This document shows, piece by piece, positions 26,986-36,220 of a DNA stretch of 64,000 nucleotides. Location: positions 62,001-126,000 of the forward strand of contig NZ_FNIB01000002.1 of NCBI RefSeq assembly GCF_900103805.1, in the 5' to 3' direction. Source of the stretch: Cryobacterium flavum. GTDB taxonomy: Bacteria; Actinomycetota; Actinomycetes; Actinomycetales; Microbacteriaceae. A model generated the notes under the pieces. That model saw only the letters and a program-made list of their open reading frames with translations. It searched no databases and was not told the DNA's origin. Position 1 is the first letter of the stretch. Every line of letters starts with the position of its first letter. The position numbers and the translations under genes are program-made.

Positions 26986-28251
26986 CTATAGGGGAACGAG
27001 GGCGTCCGGCCCGAGCGGGTCTGGCACGTCTTCGGCGTTCGGCAGGATGCTGATGAACCGGTAAAACACGATGCCGAGCACCGTCGCGACTACGCCGCCA
27101 ATGATGAAGGGCAGGGCAAGATCGATGCGCCCGACCAGACCGCCGAGCACGCTCCCGATCGGTGTCGCTCCCCAGAGCAGGGTGCGCCACGTGCCGTGCA
27201 CTCGCCCGAGCAGATGTCCCGGAATGATGCTCTGCCGCAGGGACATCACCAGAATGTTCCAGACTGTCACCGCGCCGCTGCTCACCGCGAAAAAGATCAC
27301 GGTCACCCACAAGTTGGGCCAGAGGCCAACAATCAGGAACGCCAGGCCGCTCAAGACCAGCATGATCGCCATGGTCGGCCCGGCATTCAAGCCGTTCTTG
27401 AGCGGTGCCGTAAAAACCGATCCAACGATGCCGCCGATCGCGCCGCTCAGCATGAAGACTCCGAACCAAGCCTCCGGTACCGCGAGCGGTCCGAGCACGA
27501 ACAGCACGAAGCTGGCCGTGGCGAAGGAGAACGCGAGTCCGATGGTAGTGCTCAGCAGCCAGAGCGTGACCAGCATGCGGCTCTTCACGATGAAACGGTA
27601 GCCGTCGACGAACTGGCGATACCAGGCGGCTTCGGTCTGGTCGCCGATCAGAGCGTGCTGCCGTCCCGACGCGATCTTCGGCAGGAACAGCGCGAGCGCT
27701 GCGGCGACCAGAAAAGCCACCGCGTTCGCACCGAGCGGAATCAGCACCGAAACGGCGAACAGCAGGCTGGTGAGCGGCCCGGCCAGAAAATTCTGCACCA
27801 CGAGCTCGCCGGCCTCGATGCGGGAATTGGCGCGGGGCAGGTCGGCGCGGCCGATGATGCTCGGAACGACCGCGCGGGTCGCCCCGTCGTACACGGTCTC
27901 GAACGCACCATAGATGAAAATAAGGGCGTACAGCCAGACGATGGTGAGGGCATCCGTTGCGGTGAGCACACACAGGGCGACGGCGAGGATCATGCGCACG
28001 GTGTTGGCGAGTGCGAGGGCGATGCGACGGTCGATGCGGTCGACCAGGATGCCGGCCGGGATGGCGCAGAGCAGCCACGGCAGCATCGCCATGGCCGCGA
28101 TACCGGCGATCAGCAGGGGGTCGTCGGTGAGCCGCGCCGCGAGCAGGGGCAGCGCGGTGCGCGCGATACCGTCACCGAGATTGCTCGCGAGGCTCGCCGT
28201 GAACAGGTTGTTGAAGGCCGGCCCGAGGCCGCCCGACAGGCGACGCCGCAT
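26986..28251 (-). CDS. MFS exporter, DHA3 (EntS/macrolide-efflux-like)
   Basis: A roughly 421-residue membrane protein with about twelve helices. It has the layout of the DHA3 branch: NLFTASLASNLGDGIARTALPLLAA at the N-terminus (split: NLFTASLASNLGDG is helix 1), DRIDRRIALALANTVR in loop 2-3, and a central loop with SRMLVTLWLLSTTIG. This branch includes the enterobactin exporter EntS and macrolide pumps, so drug or metabolite efflux is likely. The ATG at 28249-28251 overlaps the stop of the upstream reductase (TGATG); a GTG three bases earlier is an equally close alternative. The two genes form a pair. Confidence 0.87.
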   Translation of the reverse strand: MRRRLSGGLGPAFNNLFTASLASNLGDGIARTALPLLAARLTDDPLLIAGIAAMAMLPWLLCAIPAGILVDRIDRRIALALANTVRMILAVALCVLTATDALTIVWLYALIFIYGAFETVYDGATRAVVPSIIGRADLPRANSRIEAGELVVQNFLAGPLTSLLFAVSVLIPLGANAVAFLVAAALALFLPKIASGRQHALIGDQTEAAWYRQFVDGYRFIVKSRMLVTLWLLSTTIGLAFSFATASFVLFVLGPLAVPEAWFGVFMLSGAIGGIVGSVFTAPLKNGLNAGPTMAIMLVLSGLAFLIVGLWPNLWVTVIFFAVSSGAVTVWNILVMSLRQSIIPGHLLGRVHGTWRTLLWGATPIGSVLGGLVGRIDLALPFIIGGVVATVLGIVFYRFISILPNAEDVPDPLGPDALVPL

Positions 28252-29237
28252 CACCAGCGGGGGTGAATCTGCTCCCGCAGGAGCCGATCGTAGACATCCT
28301 GCACGCCCTCGTTAAAGGCGAGGTCAAGTGGTTCGGCAACGCCCGCCGTGGCATTGCCCTGCGCCTGCGCGACCGAGCGAGCGCCGGGAATGACGGCGCT
28401 CACGCCGTCGATCTGAGCAACCCAGGCCAGCGCAGCCTGCGCGGGAGTGAGGCCGGCCGGGGCCAGAGCGGCAAATTCAGTCGCGGCCTGCAGGCCTACC
28501 TCGAAGTCGACGCCGGAGAAGGTCTCGCCAACGTCGAAGTGGCTGCCGTCACGGTTGAAGTTGCGGTGGTCGCTCTCGGCGAACACCGTCTCGCGGGAGT
28601 ATTTGCCGGTCAGCAGTCCGCTGGCCAGCGGCACCCGCGCGATAATGCCGACCCCGGCCTCCCGCGCGGCGGGCAGCACCTCATCGAGCGGCTTCAGTCG
28701 AAACGCGTTCAGGATGATCTGCACGGTGGCGACGCCGGGGTGGCTGATCGCGGCGAGGGCCTGGGCGCAGGTCTCCACGCTCACGCCGTAGTTGCTGATG
28801 ACGCCCTCGTCGACGAGGGTGTCGAGCGCGTCGTAGACCTCGCCCGAGTCGAAGACCGCGCTCGGCGGGCAGTGCAGTTGTACGAGGTCGAGGGTGTCCG
28901 TGCCCAGGTTTGTGCGCGAGCGGTCGGTCCAGGCCCGAAAATTGCCAAGCACGAAATTCTCGGGCAGCTGCTCGGCCCGCCGCCCCATCTTGGTCGCTAC
29001 GGTGATTTCAGCGCCCGGGGCGTCGTGCGCGAGAAAATGCCCGATCAGGCGTTCGCTGCGGCCGTCACCGTAGACATCCGCTGTGTCAAAAAAGGTGATT
29101 CCTGCATCAGCGGATGCCGCCAGCACAGCGGTCGCGTCAGCGTCAGACACGGCACCCCAGTCGGCGCCGAGCTGCCAGGTTCCGAGGCCGATCACGGAAA
29201 CAGTGCGGCCGGTTCGTCCGAGGGTGCGTTTGTGCAT
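28251..29237 (-). CDS. Aldo/keto reductase, IolS/YajO-like
   Basis: A 328-residue enzyme of the larger aldo/keto reductase branch. Asp51 and Tyr56 lie in FFDTADVYGDGRSE, Lys83 in VATKMGRR and His122 in VQLHCPP. The C-terminal cofactor region is AVIPGARSVAQAQGN, the usual pattern for IolS-type enzymes. It is distinct from the two AKR5 proteins elsewhere in the window. It is translationally coupled to the downstream MFS exporter (TGATG), suggesting that the pump and reductase act on related compounds such as reactive aldehydes or a secondary metabolite. Confidence 0.9.
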   Translation of the reverse strand: MHKRTLGRTGRTVSVIGLGTWQLGADWGAVSDADATAVLAASADAGITFFDTADVYGDGRSERLIGHFLAHDAPGAEITVATKMGRRAEQLPENFVLGNFRAWTDRSRTNLGTDTLDLVQLHCPPSAVFDSGEVYDALDTLVDEGVISNYGVSVETCAQALAAISHPGVATVQIILNAFRLKPLDEVLPAAREAGVGIIARVPLASGLLTGKYSRETVFAESDHRNFNRDGSHFDVGETFSGVDFEVGLQAATEFAALAPAGLTPAQAALAWVAQIDGVSAVIPGARSVAQAQGNATAGVAEPLDLAFNEGVQDVYDRLLREQIHPRW

Positions 29238-29302
29238 AGCTCCAGCTTAGGTAGGGGGCGGTTTCAGCGCCGCAAGAATTTCTGGTCTGGCGGGGAAGAC
29301 GC

Positions 29303-30214
29303 TCAGACCGGGCGACCGCCGACGATCGCGATGGCGCGGGCGGCGAGACGACTACCGGCATCCGCTGCTGACGTCATCGACGCACCCTCGAGCCACGCTG
29401 CGACGAAACCGGCACCGAAGGCATCGCCGGCCCCGGACGCGTCGGTCCGGTCACCCCCTGCGGCTGGCACCATCACCGGAGGCTGTCCGTCGACTGCGAC
29501 AACCGCGCCCTCGGCCCCCATGGTTAGTGCGACCAGCCCAAAACTCTCAGCGAGACGCGTCGCAACGTCGAAAGGATCCTCCAGCCCGGTGAGGGCACGC
29601 CCCTCGGGAAGGTTGGGCAACAGAACGGATGCCCCCGCCACCGCCCGCAAGAAATGCGCTACCCCGAAATCCGCCAGTTGACCGCCCGACCCGGGGTCCA
29701 CGACGACGGGCACCCCACGCTCGCGGCATCGCCCCAGGAGGTGTTGGAAGGAATCAACCGTCCCCTCCGGGTCGTGCTGGCCGGAGAACACCGTATACCC
29801 GGTGAAATACAGCGCCGCAGCACCATCGAGCAGGGAATCGGGCACGTCGTTCGGAGTCAGAACCCGGTTGGCCCCGCGTTCGATCAGCACGGTACGGCCC
29901 TCGTTCTCATCGACAATGACGATGATCGTGCCCGTAGGACGGGTCGCGTCGGGAGTGAGGTGAGCCCGCACACCGAAATCAGCGAGGAAGGCGGCATGGT
30001 AGTCACAGTCGATGGCGCCGACCCGCCCGATGAAGTCCACGTCGACCCCGGCATCTCCGAGCCAGGCCGACACGTTGGCCGCAGCACCGCCCGGGACCTG
30101 CCGAATCGATGACTGCGTATCGGTATCGACAAGCGGCTCCCGATGCGGTCGAACGACGATGTCGTCGATCACGTCGCCGAACACCACAACCCGTGGGCGT
30201 CCACCATCGCTCAA
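29303..30214 (-). CDS. PfkB/ribokinase-family carbohydrate kinase
   Basis: A 303-residue sugar or nucleoside kinase. The N-terminal region VVVFGDVIDDIVVRP is followed by GGAAANVSAWLGDAG (PfkB signature 1-like), and the C-terminal ATP-site signature is RTDASGAGDAFGAGF, with the catalytic Asp in GAGD. I start it at TTG 30212-30214 because AGGGGG lies about seven bases upstream and the family N-terminus begins there; the longer frame is not supported. It lies downstream of the nucleoside uptake and salvage operon on the same strand, separated by a hairpin, so ribose, a nucleoside or a related sugar is a plausible substrate, but this is inference. Confidence 0.85.
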   Translation of the reverse strand: MSDGGRPRVVVFGDVIDDIVVRPHREPLVDTDTQSSIRQVPGGAAANVSAWLGDAGVDVDFIGRVGAIDCDYHAAFLADFGVRAHLTPDATRPTGTIIVIVDENEGRTVLIERGANRVLTPNDVPDSLLDGAAALYFTGYTVFSGQHDPEGTVDSFQHLLGRCRERGVPVVVDPGSGGQLADFGVAHFLRAVAGASVLLPNLPEGRALTGLEDPFDVATRLAESFGLVALTMGAEGAVVAVDGQPPVMVPAAGGDRTDASGAGDAFGAGFVAAWLEGASMTSAADAGSRLAARAIAIVGGRPV

Positions 30215-30254
30215 GTTATTCCCCCTTGAATTAGTGCTGGCCGGAATTCTTAGT

Positions 30255-30281
30255 GGTCGGTCTGGCCAGGCCGCACCGACC
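30255..30281 (-). terminator. Hairpin at the end of the nucleoside operon
   Basis: GGTCGGT (30255-30261) pairs with ACCGACC (30275-30281); the interior GGCC-A-GGCC can add a second small stem. It lies 27 bp after the thymidine phosphorylase stop and before the PfkB gene. No T-run follows, so it may only partly terminate. Confidence 0.4.
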
Positions 30282-30307
30282 CCCGAATGACCGAACATTC
30301 TCTGAGC

Positions 30308-31612
30308 CTAGTGGCCCCCGATGCGCTCCGCGATCAGCGGACCGCCATCCTGCACGGGTTCCCCCGGGTCGCCGATGCGCCAGGCACCCGCGACGGCTTC
30401 GAGGGCACGGGCGAACCGTGCTGGCTCGTCGGCGCTGAGCGTGAACAGGGGCTGCCCCTTGACCACGGTGTCGCCGGGCTTGGCGTGCAGGTCGATTCCG
30501 GCGGCGTGCTGCACCGGATCCTGCTTGCGCGCCCGCCCCGCGCCGAGCCGCCAGGCACCGATCCCGAACGGCAGGGCCTGCTGTTCCACCAGCACGCCGC
30601 TCCGCTCGGCGAGTACGACGTGGGTTTCGCGGGCAACCGGCAACGCGGCATCCGGGTCGCCGCCCTGCGCGCGAATCACGGCGCGCCACTTGTCCATGGC
30701 CCGACCATCGTTCAGGGCGGCCCCCACGTCGACGCCGGTGATTCCAGCGAGTGAGAGCATCTCCTCGGCCAGAGCCACGGTGAGTTCGACCACGTCTTTC
30801 GGCCCGCCGCCGGCGAGCACCTCAACCGATTCGCGCACCTCATTGGCATTGCCGATGGCAAAACCGAGCGGCACGTTCATGTTGGTCAGCAAGGCGGATG
30901 TCGCCACCCCGGCATCCTCGCCGAGTTCCACCATGGTGCGGGCGAGCTCGCGTGAGCGCTCGATATCTTTCAGAAAAGCACCGGAGCCGAACTTCACGTC
31001 GAGCACGAGAGCGCTGGTGCCCTCGGCGATCTTCTTCGACATGATCGACGACGCGATCAGCGGAATCGCCTCGACCGTTCCGGTGATGTCGCGCAGGGCA
31101 TAGAGCTTGCCGTCGGCCGGAGCCAGACCGCTGCCGGCCGCGCAGACCACGCCGCCGATCTCCTGCAACTGTTTAAGCATCTCGGCGTTGCTGAGGTTGG
31201 CGCGCCAGCCCGGAATGGACTCGAGCTTGTCCAGCGTGCCGCCCGTGTGGCCGAGGCCACGACCCGAAAGCTGCGGCACGGCCGCGCCGAACACCGCGAC
31301 GAGCGGCATCAGCGGCAGGGTGATCTTGTCGCCGACACCGCCGGTGGAGTGCTTGTCGGTGGTCGGCTTGCCGAGCCCGTCGAAGGTCATGCGTTCGCCG
31401 CTCGCGAGCATCGCCATGGTCAGCGCCCGAATCTCGTTACGGCTCATGCCGTTCAGAAAGATGGCCATGGTCATGGCGGCCATCTGCTCGTCGCCGACGT
31501 AACCACGCGTGTAGGCGTCGATCAGCCAGTTGATCTGCGCTTCGCTGAGTTCGCCGCGGTCGCGCTTGGTGTGGATGAGGTCGACGGCGTCAAACGCTTC
31601 GATGGTGGTCAT
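30308..31612 (-). CDS. deoA: Thymidine phosphorylase
   Basis: A 434-residue glycosyltransferase-family-3 enzyme that splits thymidine or uridine with phosphate into base and (deoxy)ribose-1-phosphate. The family signature SGRGLGHTGGTLDKLESI is intact, and the phosphate and substrate regions KHSTGGVGDK and LRDITGTVEAIPLIASSIMSKK are conserved. The C-terminal pyrimidine-phosphorylase domain ends near residue 420. It is the last gene of the nucleoside operon; its ATG overlaps the stop of cytidine deaminase by four bases. Together with the deaminase it converts imported pyrimidine nucleosides to usable base and sugar. Confidence 0.95.
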   Translation of the reverse strand: MTTIEAFDAVDLIHTKRDRGELSEAQINWLIDAYTRGYVGDEQMAAMTMAIFLNGMSRNEIRALTMAMLASGERMTFDGLGKPTTDKHSTGGVGDKITLPLMPLVAVFGAAVPQLSGRGLGHTGGTLDKLESIPGWRANLSNAEMLKQLQEIGGVVCAAGSGLAPADGKLYALRDITGTVEAIPLIASSIMSKKIAEGTSALVLDVKFGSGAFLKDIERSRELARTMVELGEDAGVATSALLTNMNVPLGFAIGNANEVRESVEVLAGGGPKDVVELTVALAEEMLSLAGITGVDVGAALNDGRAMDKWRAVIRAQGGDPDAALPVARETHVVLAERSGVLVEQQALPFGIGAWRLGAGRARKQDPVQHAAGIDLHAKPGDTVVKGQPLFTLSADEPARFARALEAVAGAWRIGDPGEPVQDGGPLIAERIGGH

Positions 31613-32034
31613 TCCGTGTGTTCCTTTACAGCGTGATACTCGGCGAGCTGGCGTGGCCCGAAGGCATCCGGCAGCACCTCGTCAATGGTTTTCACGCCGG
31701 AGACGGTTTCGAGCAGCATGCCCGGCGCGGAGTGTTCATACAGAAGCTGCCGGCAGCGACCGCACGGCATGAGAATGCCACCGTTGCCGTCGACGCAGGT
31801 GAAGGCCACGAGGTGGCCGCCGCCGCTCCGGTGCAGCGCGGAAACCAGACCGCACTCGGCGCAGAGGGTGAGGCCGTAGGAGGCGTTCTCCACGTTGCAT
31901 CCGCTGATCACTCGTCCGTCATCGACCAACGCCGCAACGCCCACCGGAAACTTGGAGTACGGCACGTAGGCGGTCTTCATGGCGGTGAGGGCGACCTCCC
32001 GCAGCGCGGCCCAGTCGACGGTCACCGTGCTCAC
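31609..32034 (-). CDS. cdd: Cytidine deaminase
   Basis: A 141-residue zinc enzyme converting (deoxy)cytidine to (deoxy)uridine. The active site is complete: Asn and Glu in CNVENASYG, Cys58 and the proton shuttle Glu60 in LCAECG, and the two zinc cysteines Cys91 and Cys94 in PCGRCRQ. Length fits the homotetrameric class. The start is GTG overlapping the permease stop (GTGA), and the stop overlaps the deoA start (ATGA), so it is translated within the transport operon. Its product feeds thymidine phosphorylase. Confidence 0.95.
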   Translation of the reverse strand: MSTVTVDWAALREVALTAMKTAYVPYSKFPVGVAALVDDGRVISGCNVENASYGLTLCAECGLVSALHRSGGGHLVAFTCVDGNGGILMPCGRCRQLLYEHSAPGMLLETVSGVKTIDEVLPDAFGPRQLAEYHAVKEHTE

Positions 32035-33320
32035 TTGATGTACGGTTTTCCGTCGGCGGCGGGGGCCCGCGAGCGGCCGACGAACCCGGCCACGGCGAAG
32101 ATCGTGACGACGTAGGGCAGCATGAGCATGAATTCACTCGGCACCGGCGAGCCAATGATGCCCAGCACGTTTTGCAGGTTGGTGGCGAAGCCGAACAGAA
32201 GCGCCGCGAGGGTGGCCTTGATCGGATGCCACTGGCCGAAGATCACCGCGGCGAGGGCGATGAAGCCCATGCCGTTTGTCATCTCCTTGTTGAACGCGCC
32301 GACAGCACCGAGGGTGAAGTACGCTCCGCCGAAGCCCGAGATGACGCCGCCGAGGGTGACGGCAACGAAACGGGTGCGGTTGACGTTGATGCCGACGGTG
32401 TCGGCGGCCTGCGGATGCTCACCCACGGCCCGCACGCGCAGGCCCCACTTGGTGCGAAACAGGCCAAAATACACCACGGCAACGGCTACGTACATGATGT
32501 AGACGATGATGGTCTGGCGAAAAAGCACCGGGCCGATGATGGGGATTTCGCTGAGCAGCGGAATGTTGAGTCGGGGAAAGACATCGGGTGAGTTGAGGTT
32601 GGCGCTCGGGGCGAGAACCTGCGAGTAGAGAAAGCTGGTGAGCCCGATCACAAGCACGTTGAGCACGACGCCGACGATGACCTGGTCGACGAGATACTTG
32701 AGCGCGAATGCGGCCAGCACCATGGAGACGAGCGCTCCGGCGACCATCGCGGCGAGCAAGCCGATATAGGGGTTGCCCGTGGCGGAGGCGACGACCGCTG
32801 AGCTGAAGGCACCGGCCAGAAGCTGCGCCTCGATGGCAACGTTCACGACGCCGGCTCGCTCGGACAGCACACCGCCGAGGGCACCGAAGATGAGCGGGGC
32901 GCTCAGGGTGACCGTTCCGATCAGCAGTCCGGGCACCGGAATGGTCGATCCCGATGCAGCCCAGGCCAGAAAGCCGACCAGAAACAGCAGGGCGAACAGA
33001 ATGGTCAGCACGATCGGGATCTTGCGGTGGCGGTAGACCAGCCAGACCGACGCCGCGGCCAGCAGCACGAGCACGATGGCGATGATCACCCCGGTGGCGA
33101 AAGTCGGAAGGGCCATCTCGGGCAGCTGAATCAGGTCGCGCGCTTCGGACAGACGGAAGGTGCTGAGCTCGCCGCGCTGGCCTCGTCCGAGCACCACGAA
33201 CAGGATCAGGGACAGCACGGCAAAGCCGCCGAAGGTGATCGGAATCTTCCAGCTGCGAATTTGTGCCGTCGTCGCGATCGCGGCGGAAACGGGAGCTGTG
33301 CTCTCTGCGATCGTGCTCAC
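32031..33320 (-). CDS. Nucleoside ABC transporter, permease 2 (NupQ/YufQ-like)
   Basis: A 429-residue BPD_transp_2-family permease. The first 130 residues hold a variable tail and two or three extra helices; the core has GALGGVLSERAGVVNVAIEAQ (split: GALGGVLSERAGVV), the RVRAVGEHPQAADTVGIN coupling loop and GVISGFGGAYFTLGAVGAF. These blocks are typical of permeases paired with BMP-type binding proteins. The start GTG overlaps the stop of the other permease, and its own stop overlaps cdd. It forms a heterodimeric channel with the permease at 33317-34609. Confidence 0.92.
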   Translation of the reverse strand: MSTIAESTAPVSAAIATTAQIRSWKIPITFGGFAVLSLILFVVLGRGQRGELSTFRLSEARDLIQLPEMALPTFATGVIIAIVLVLLAAASVWLVYRHRKIPIVLTILFALLFLVGFLAWAASGSTIPVPGLLIGTVTLSAPLIFGALGGVLSERAGVVNVAIEAQLLAGAFSSAVVASATGNPYIGLLAAMVAGALVSMVLAAFALKYLVDQVIVGVVLNVLVIGLTSFLYSQVLAPSANLNSPDVFPRLNIPLLSEIPIIGPVLFRQTIIVYIMYVAVAVVYFGLFRTKWGLRVRAVGEHPQAADTVGINVNRTRFVAVTLGGVISGFGGAYFTLGAVGAFNKEMTNGMGFIALAAVIFGQWHPIKATLAALLFGFATNLQNVLGIIGSPVPSEFMLMLPYVVTIFAVAGFVGRSRAPAADGKPYIK

Positions 33321-34609
33321 TTCGCCACCACCTCGTTGCTCTTGCTTGCCTTGACGGCGCTGATCTTGGGTTTTCTCGTGGTGCCTGGCGTCGGAAGGTG
33401 GAACATGGCCCGCACCAGCGGCGGGGCAGCGATGAACAGCACGATCAGAGCCTGTACGACCACGACGATATCGATGGGCACACCCTCTGCCGCCTGCATG
33501 GAAAACCCTCCGGCTTTGAAAGCACCGAAGAGAATGCCGGCGGCGAAGATTCCCCAGGGCTTAGACCGGCCCAAAAGTGCCACCGTGATGGCGTCGAAAC
33601 CGATACCCGCGTCGATACCGGAACCGAAACCAGTCGTCACCGTACCGAGCACCTGGTTGATACCGGCCAGCCCCACGAGCGCACCCGAGATGGCCATGGC
33701 ATACAGGTAGACGTTCTTCACGTTGATGCCTGCTACCCGGGCCGCGCTGGGGTTTTGACCGACGGCGCGAAACTGAAACCCGAGGTTGGAGCGGCTGAGC
33801 AGCCACCAGACGAAGATTGTGGCGGCGATGACCGTGAGAAAACCGGCGTGGAGGTTGTATCGGGGGCCAAACAGGTCGGGGAACACCGCGGTGGACAACA
33901 TCGGCGGGGTCTTCGGGTTATTGCTCCCCGGAGCCTGGAGGGCACCCGGCGTGCGCAGCAAGAACTGGATGAGGTAGAGCGCCACGAAGTTGAGCATGAT
34001 CGTGACGATCACCTCGTGGGCACCGGTGCGAGCCTTGAGCAGGCCCACAATTCCGCCCCAGATAGCCCCGCCGAGCAGTCCGGCCAGGATAGCGACAATC
34101 AAGTGGATGCCGGCCGGCAGCTCGACCGCAAAAGCGACATAGCCAGCGGCCCCGGCGGCGATGAGCATCTGCCCACGACCGCCGATGTTGAACATCCCCA
34201 CCCGAAAGGCGAGCCCGACGCCGAGGCCGGCCGCGATCAGCGGCGTGGCGAAGGTGAGGGTTTCGGTCAGCGGGCGTATCGCGGTGAGAAAGTTCTGCGC
34301 CCGAAAGTTATAGATCGACCCCTGGAACAGGGCGGAATAGGCTCCCGCGACGGCGTCCCACACGGCCTGCAGCAGGTCGGCCGGACGGGAGAAGAAGTAC
34401 CCGGCCGTCTCCTGTACGCGTTCATTGGTGAATGCGATCAAAATGGCGCCGACCACGAGCGCGAACACGACGGCGAGAATGGAGATCATGGCGCTGCCGC
34501 CGGTGATGTCGCGCAGGCTTTGGGTCCAGCGCTCAGACCCGTCCTTCCGGCCAGGTCCGGCAGCCGGAGCGGCGGGAGCCGGCGCTGCCGGTGCCGTCAG
34601 GTCGCTCAC
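33317..34609 (-). CDS. Nucleoside ABC transporter, permease 1 (NupP/YufP-like)
   Basis: A 430-residue BPD_transp_2-family permease. An Ala/Pro-rich N-terminal tail (about 30 residues) precedes the helices. Core blocks are GLGVGLAFRVGMFNIGGRGQ, the coupling loop FQFRAVGQNPSAARVAGINV and GALVGLAGINQVLG. It pairs with the permease at 32031 to form the channel. The GTG start overlaps the ATPase stop by four bases (GTGA). The order ATPase, permease, permease matches other BMP-type nucleoside importers. Confidence 0.92.
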   Translation of the reverse strand: MSDLTAPAAPAPAAPAAGPGRKDGSERWTQSLRDITGGSAMISILAVVFALVVGAILIAFTNERVQETAGYFFSRPADLLQAVWDAVAGAYSALFQGSIYNFRAQNFLTAIRPLTETLTFATPLIAAGLGVGLAFRVGMFNIGGRGQMLIAAGAAGYVAFAVELPAGIHLIVAILAGLLGGAIWGGIVGLLKARTGAHEVIVTIMLNFVALYLIQFLLRTPGALQAPGSNNPKTPPMLSTAVFPDLFGPRYNLHAGFLTVIAATIFVWWLLSRSNLGFQFRAVGQNPSAARVAGINVKNVYLYAMAISGALVGLAGINQVLGTVTTGFGSGIDAGIGFDAITVALLGRSKPWGIFAAGILFGAFKAGGFSMQAAEGVPIDIVVVVQALIVLFIAAPPLVRAMFHLPTPGTTRKPKISAVKASKSNEVVAK

Positions 34610-36126
34610 AGTGCAGCCTCGGTTTCGGGGGCGTGTTCGCCGGCCATCATGAGGCCCAGCGTGGCGCGGGGGGTGTTGCCAGGAACGATTCCAACGATTT
34701 CTCCTCGATACATCACCGCGATGCGGTCTGCGAGCGCGACGACCTCGTCGAGCTCGGTGGATACCACGATCACGGGAATACCCGAATCCCGCGTTTCGAT
34801 AATGCGGGTGTGCACGAACTCGATCGAACCGACATCGAGCCCGCGGGTGGGCTGGGCTGCCACGAACAATCGCAGCTCCCGACTCAGCTCACGGGCGAGC
34901 ACCACTTTCTGTTGGTTGCCACCGGAGAGCCGGCCAGCCTCCATGGCACTGCCCTGCGAACGAATATCGAACTCGTGAATCTTCTCGGCGGCGAATTTGG
35001 CTCGAAATCCCAGCTGGAGGTTTCCGCCCTTCACGAACGGCGCCCCGGAGCTGCGGTCCAGCATGAGATTCTCGGCGATGCTGAAATCGGCGATGAGGCC
35101 GTCTTCGGTGCGGTCCTCGGGAACGAACCCAACGCCGGAATCGAGGATGCGCCGCACGCTGTAGCCGCGCAATGGTTTTCCGTCGAGTTCGATCGACCCG
35201 GTCACGTGGTGCTGCAGCCCGATCAGGGCTTCGGTCAGTTCGGTTTGGCCGTTGCCCTGCACCCCGGCAATGGCGAGCACCTCACCGGCCTGCACGTCGA
35301 AGCTCACGTTGTTGACGACGATCTGGTTGCGGGCGTCGATGACCGTGAGATTCTTTACCGACAGTGCGGTACCGCGCAGCTCCGGCGCGTTCTTGTGCAC
35401 GGTCAGTTCGACGGCACGACCCACCATGAGTGATGCCAGCTCGGCGTTCGTCGCGGTCGGCGAGGCTTCACCGACAACGGTTCCCAAGCGGATGACGGTG
35501 ATGCGGTCGGCGACGGCGCGCACCTCCCGCAATTTGTGCGTGATGAACACGATTGAGGTGCCGGACTCGGCGAGCTGGCGCATGATGATCATGAGCTCGT
35601 CGGTCTCTTGCGGGGTGAGCACGGCGGTGGGTTCGTCGAACACCAGCACCTTCGCATCTTGGGACAGCGCCTTGATGATTTCCACCCGCTGCTGCACACC
35701 GACCGGCAGATCTTCGATCAGGGCGTCCGGATCGATATCGAAGCCGAAGCGGTCGGAGATCTCGCGAACCTTGGCGCGGGCCGAACTGAGATCCAGGCGT
35801 CCGCCGAAGGTGGTCTGTTCGTGGCCGAGCACGACGTTCTCGGCAACAGTGAACACCGGAACGAGCATGAAGTGCTGGTGGACCATGCCGATTCCCGCGT
35901 TCATGGCGTCGCCGGGACCGGCGAATTTCTGCACCACGTCGTCGAGCAGAATCTCGCCCTCTTCGGCAATGTACAGGCCGTACAGCACGTTCATCAGGGT
36001 GGACTTGCCAGCGCCGTTCTCACCCAGGAGGGCGTGAATTTCACCCGACTCGACGGTGAGGGAGATGTTGTTGTTGGCGACCAACGCACCAAAGCGCTTG
36101 GTGATGCCGCGAAGTTCGAGCTTCAT
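34606..36126 (-). CDS. Nucleoside ABC transporter, double ATP-binding protein (NupO/YufO-like)
   Basis: A 506-residue protein with two ABC domains, as in ribose- and nucleoside-type importers. The N-terminal domain has Walker A GENGAGKST (about residues 35-43), a variant signature (LPVGVQQRVEIIKAL), Walker B VLVFDEPTAVLTPQE and the switch His in ITHKL. The C-terminal domain has a degenerate Walker A (GVQGNGQTEL), signature LSGGNQQKVVLAREL and AAQPTRGLDVGS. Such asymmetry is normal for the family. The gene is separated from the BMP gene upstream by a 14-bp-stem hairpin. It energises the two permeases downstream. Confidence 0.93.
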   Translation of the reverse strand: MKLELRGITKRFGALVANNNISLTVESGEIHALLGENGAGKSTLMNVLYGLYIAEEGEILLDDVVQKFAGPGDAMNAGIGMVHQHFMLVPVFTVAENVVLGHEQTTFGGRLDLSSARAKVREISDRFGFDIDPDALIEDLPVGVQQRVEIIKALSQDAKVLVFDEPTAVLTPQETDELMIIMRQLAESGTSIVFITHKLREVRAVADRITVIRLGTVVGEASPTATNAELASLMVGRAVELTVHKNAPELRGTALSVKNLTVIDARNQIVVNNVSFDVQAGEVLAIAGVQGNGQTELTEALIGLQHHVTGSIELDGKPLRGYSVRRILDSGVGFVPEDRTEDGLIADFSIAENLMLDRSSGAPFVKGGNLQLGFRAKFAAEKIHEFDIRSQGSAMEAGRLSGGNQQKVVLARELSRELRLFVAAQPTRGLDVGSIEFVHTRIIETRDSGIPVIVVSTELDEVVALADRIAVMYRGEIVGIVPGNTPRATLGLMMAGEHAPETEAAL

Positions 36127-36176
36127 TCATCCTGAATTCTTGAGTCGAGCATGGCGGGAGTGCACGAGGGTAATGA

Positions 36177-36208
36177 AATGGGGAGGCCGAAAAATCGGCC
36201 TCCCCATT
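36177..36208 (-). terminator. Hairpin between the BMP lipoprotein and ABC genes
   Basis: AATGGGGAGGCCGA (36177-36190) and TCGGCCTCCCCATT (36195-36208) form a perfect 14-bp stem with an AAAA loop on the plus strand (TTTT in the minus-strand transcript). It lies 12 bp after the BMP stop and 50 bp before the ATPase start. No T-run follows on the minus strand. It probably terminates part of the transcripts or protects the BMP mRNA 3' end. Confidence 0.6.
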
Positions 36209-36220
36209 GCTGTCAGCGTA

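Noticed and set aside
34606..36126. Degenerate second Walker A and altered first signature as signs of a broken ATPase
   Set aside because: Both variations are normal in double-NBD ATPases paired with BMP-type nucleoside-binding proteins, and the rest of the protein is intact.
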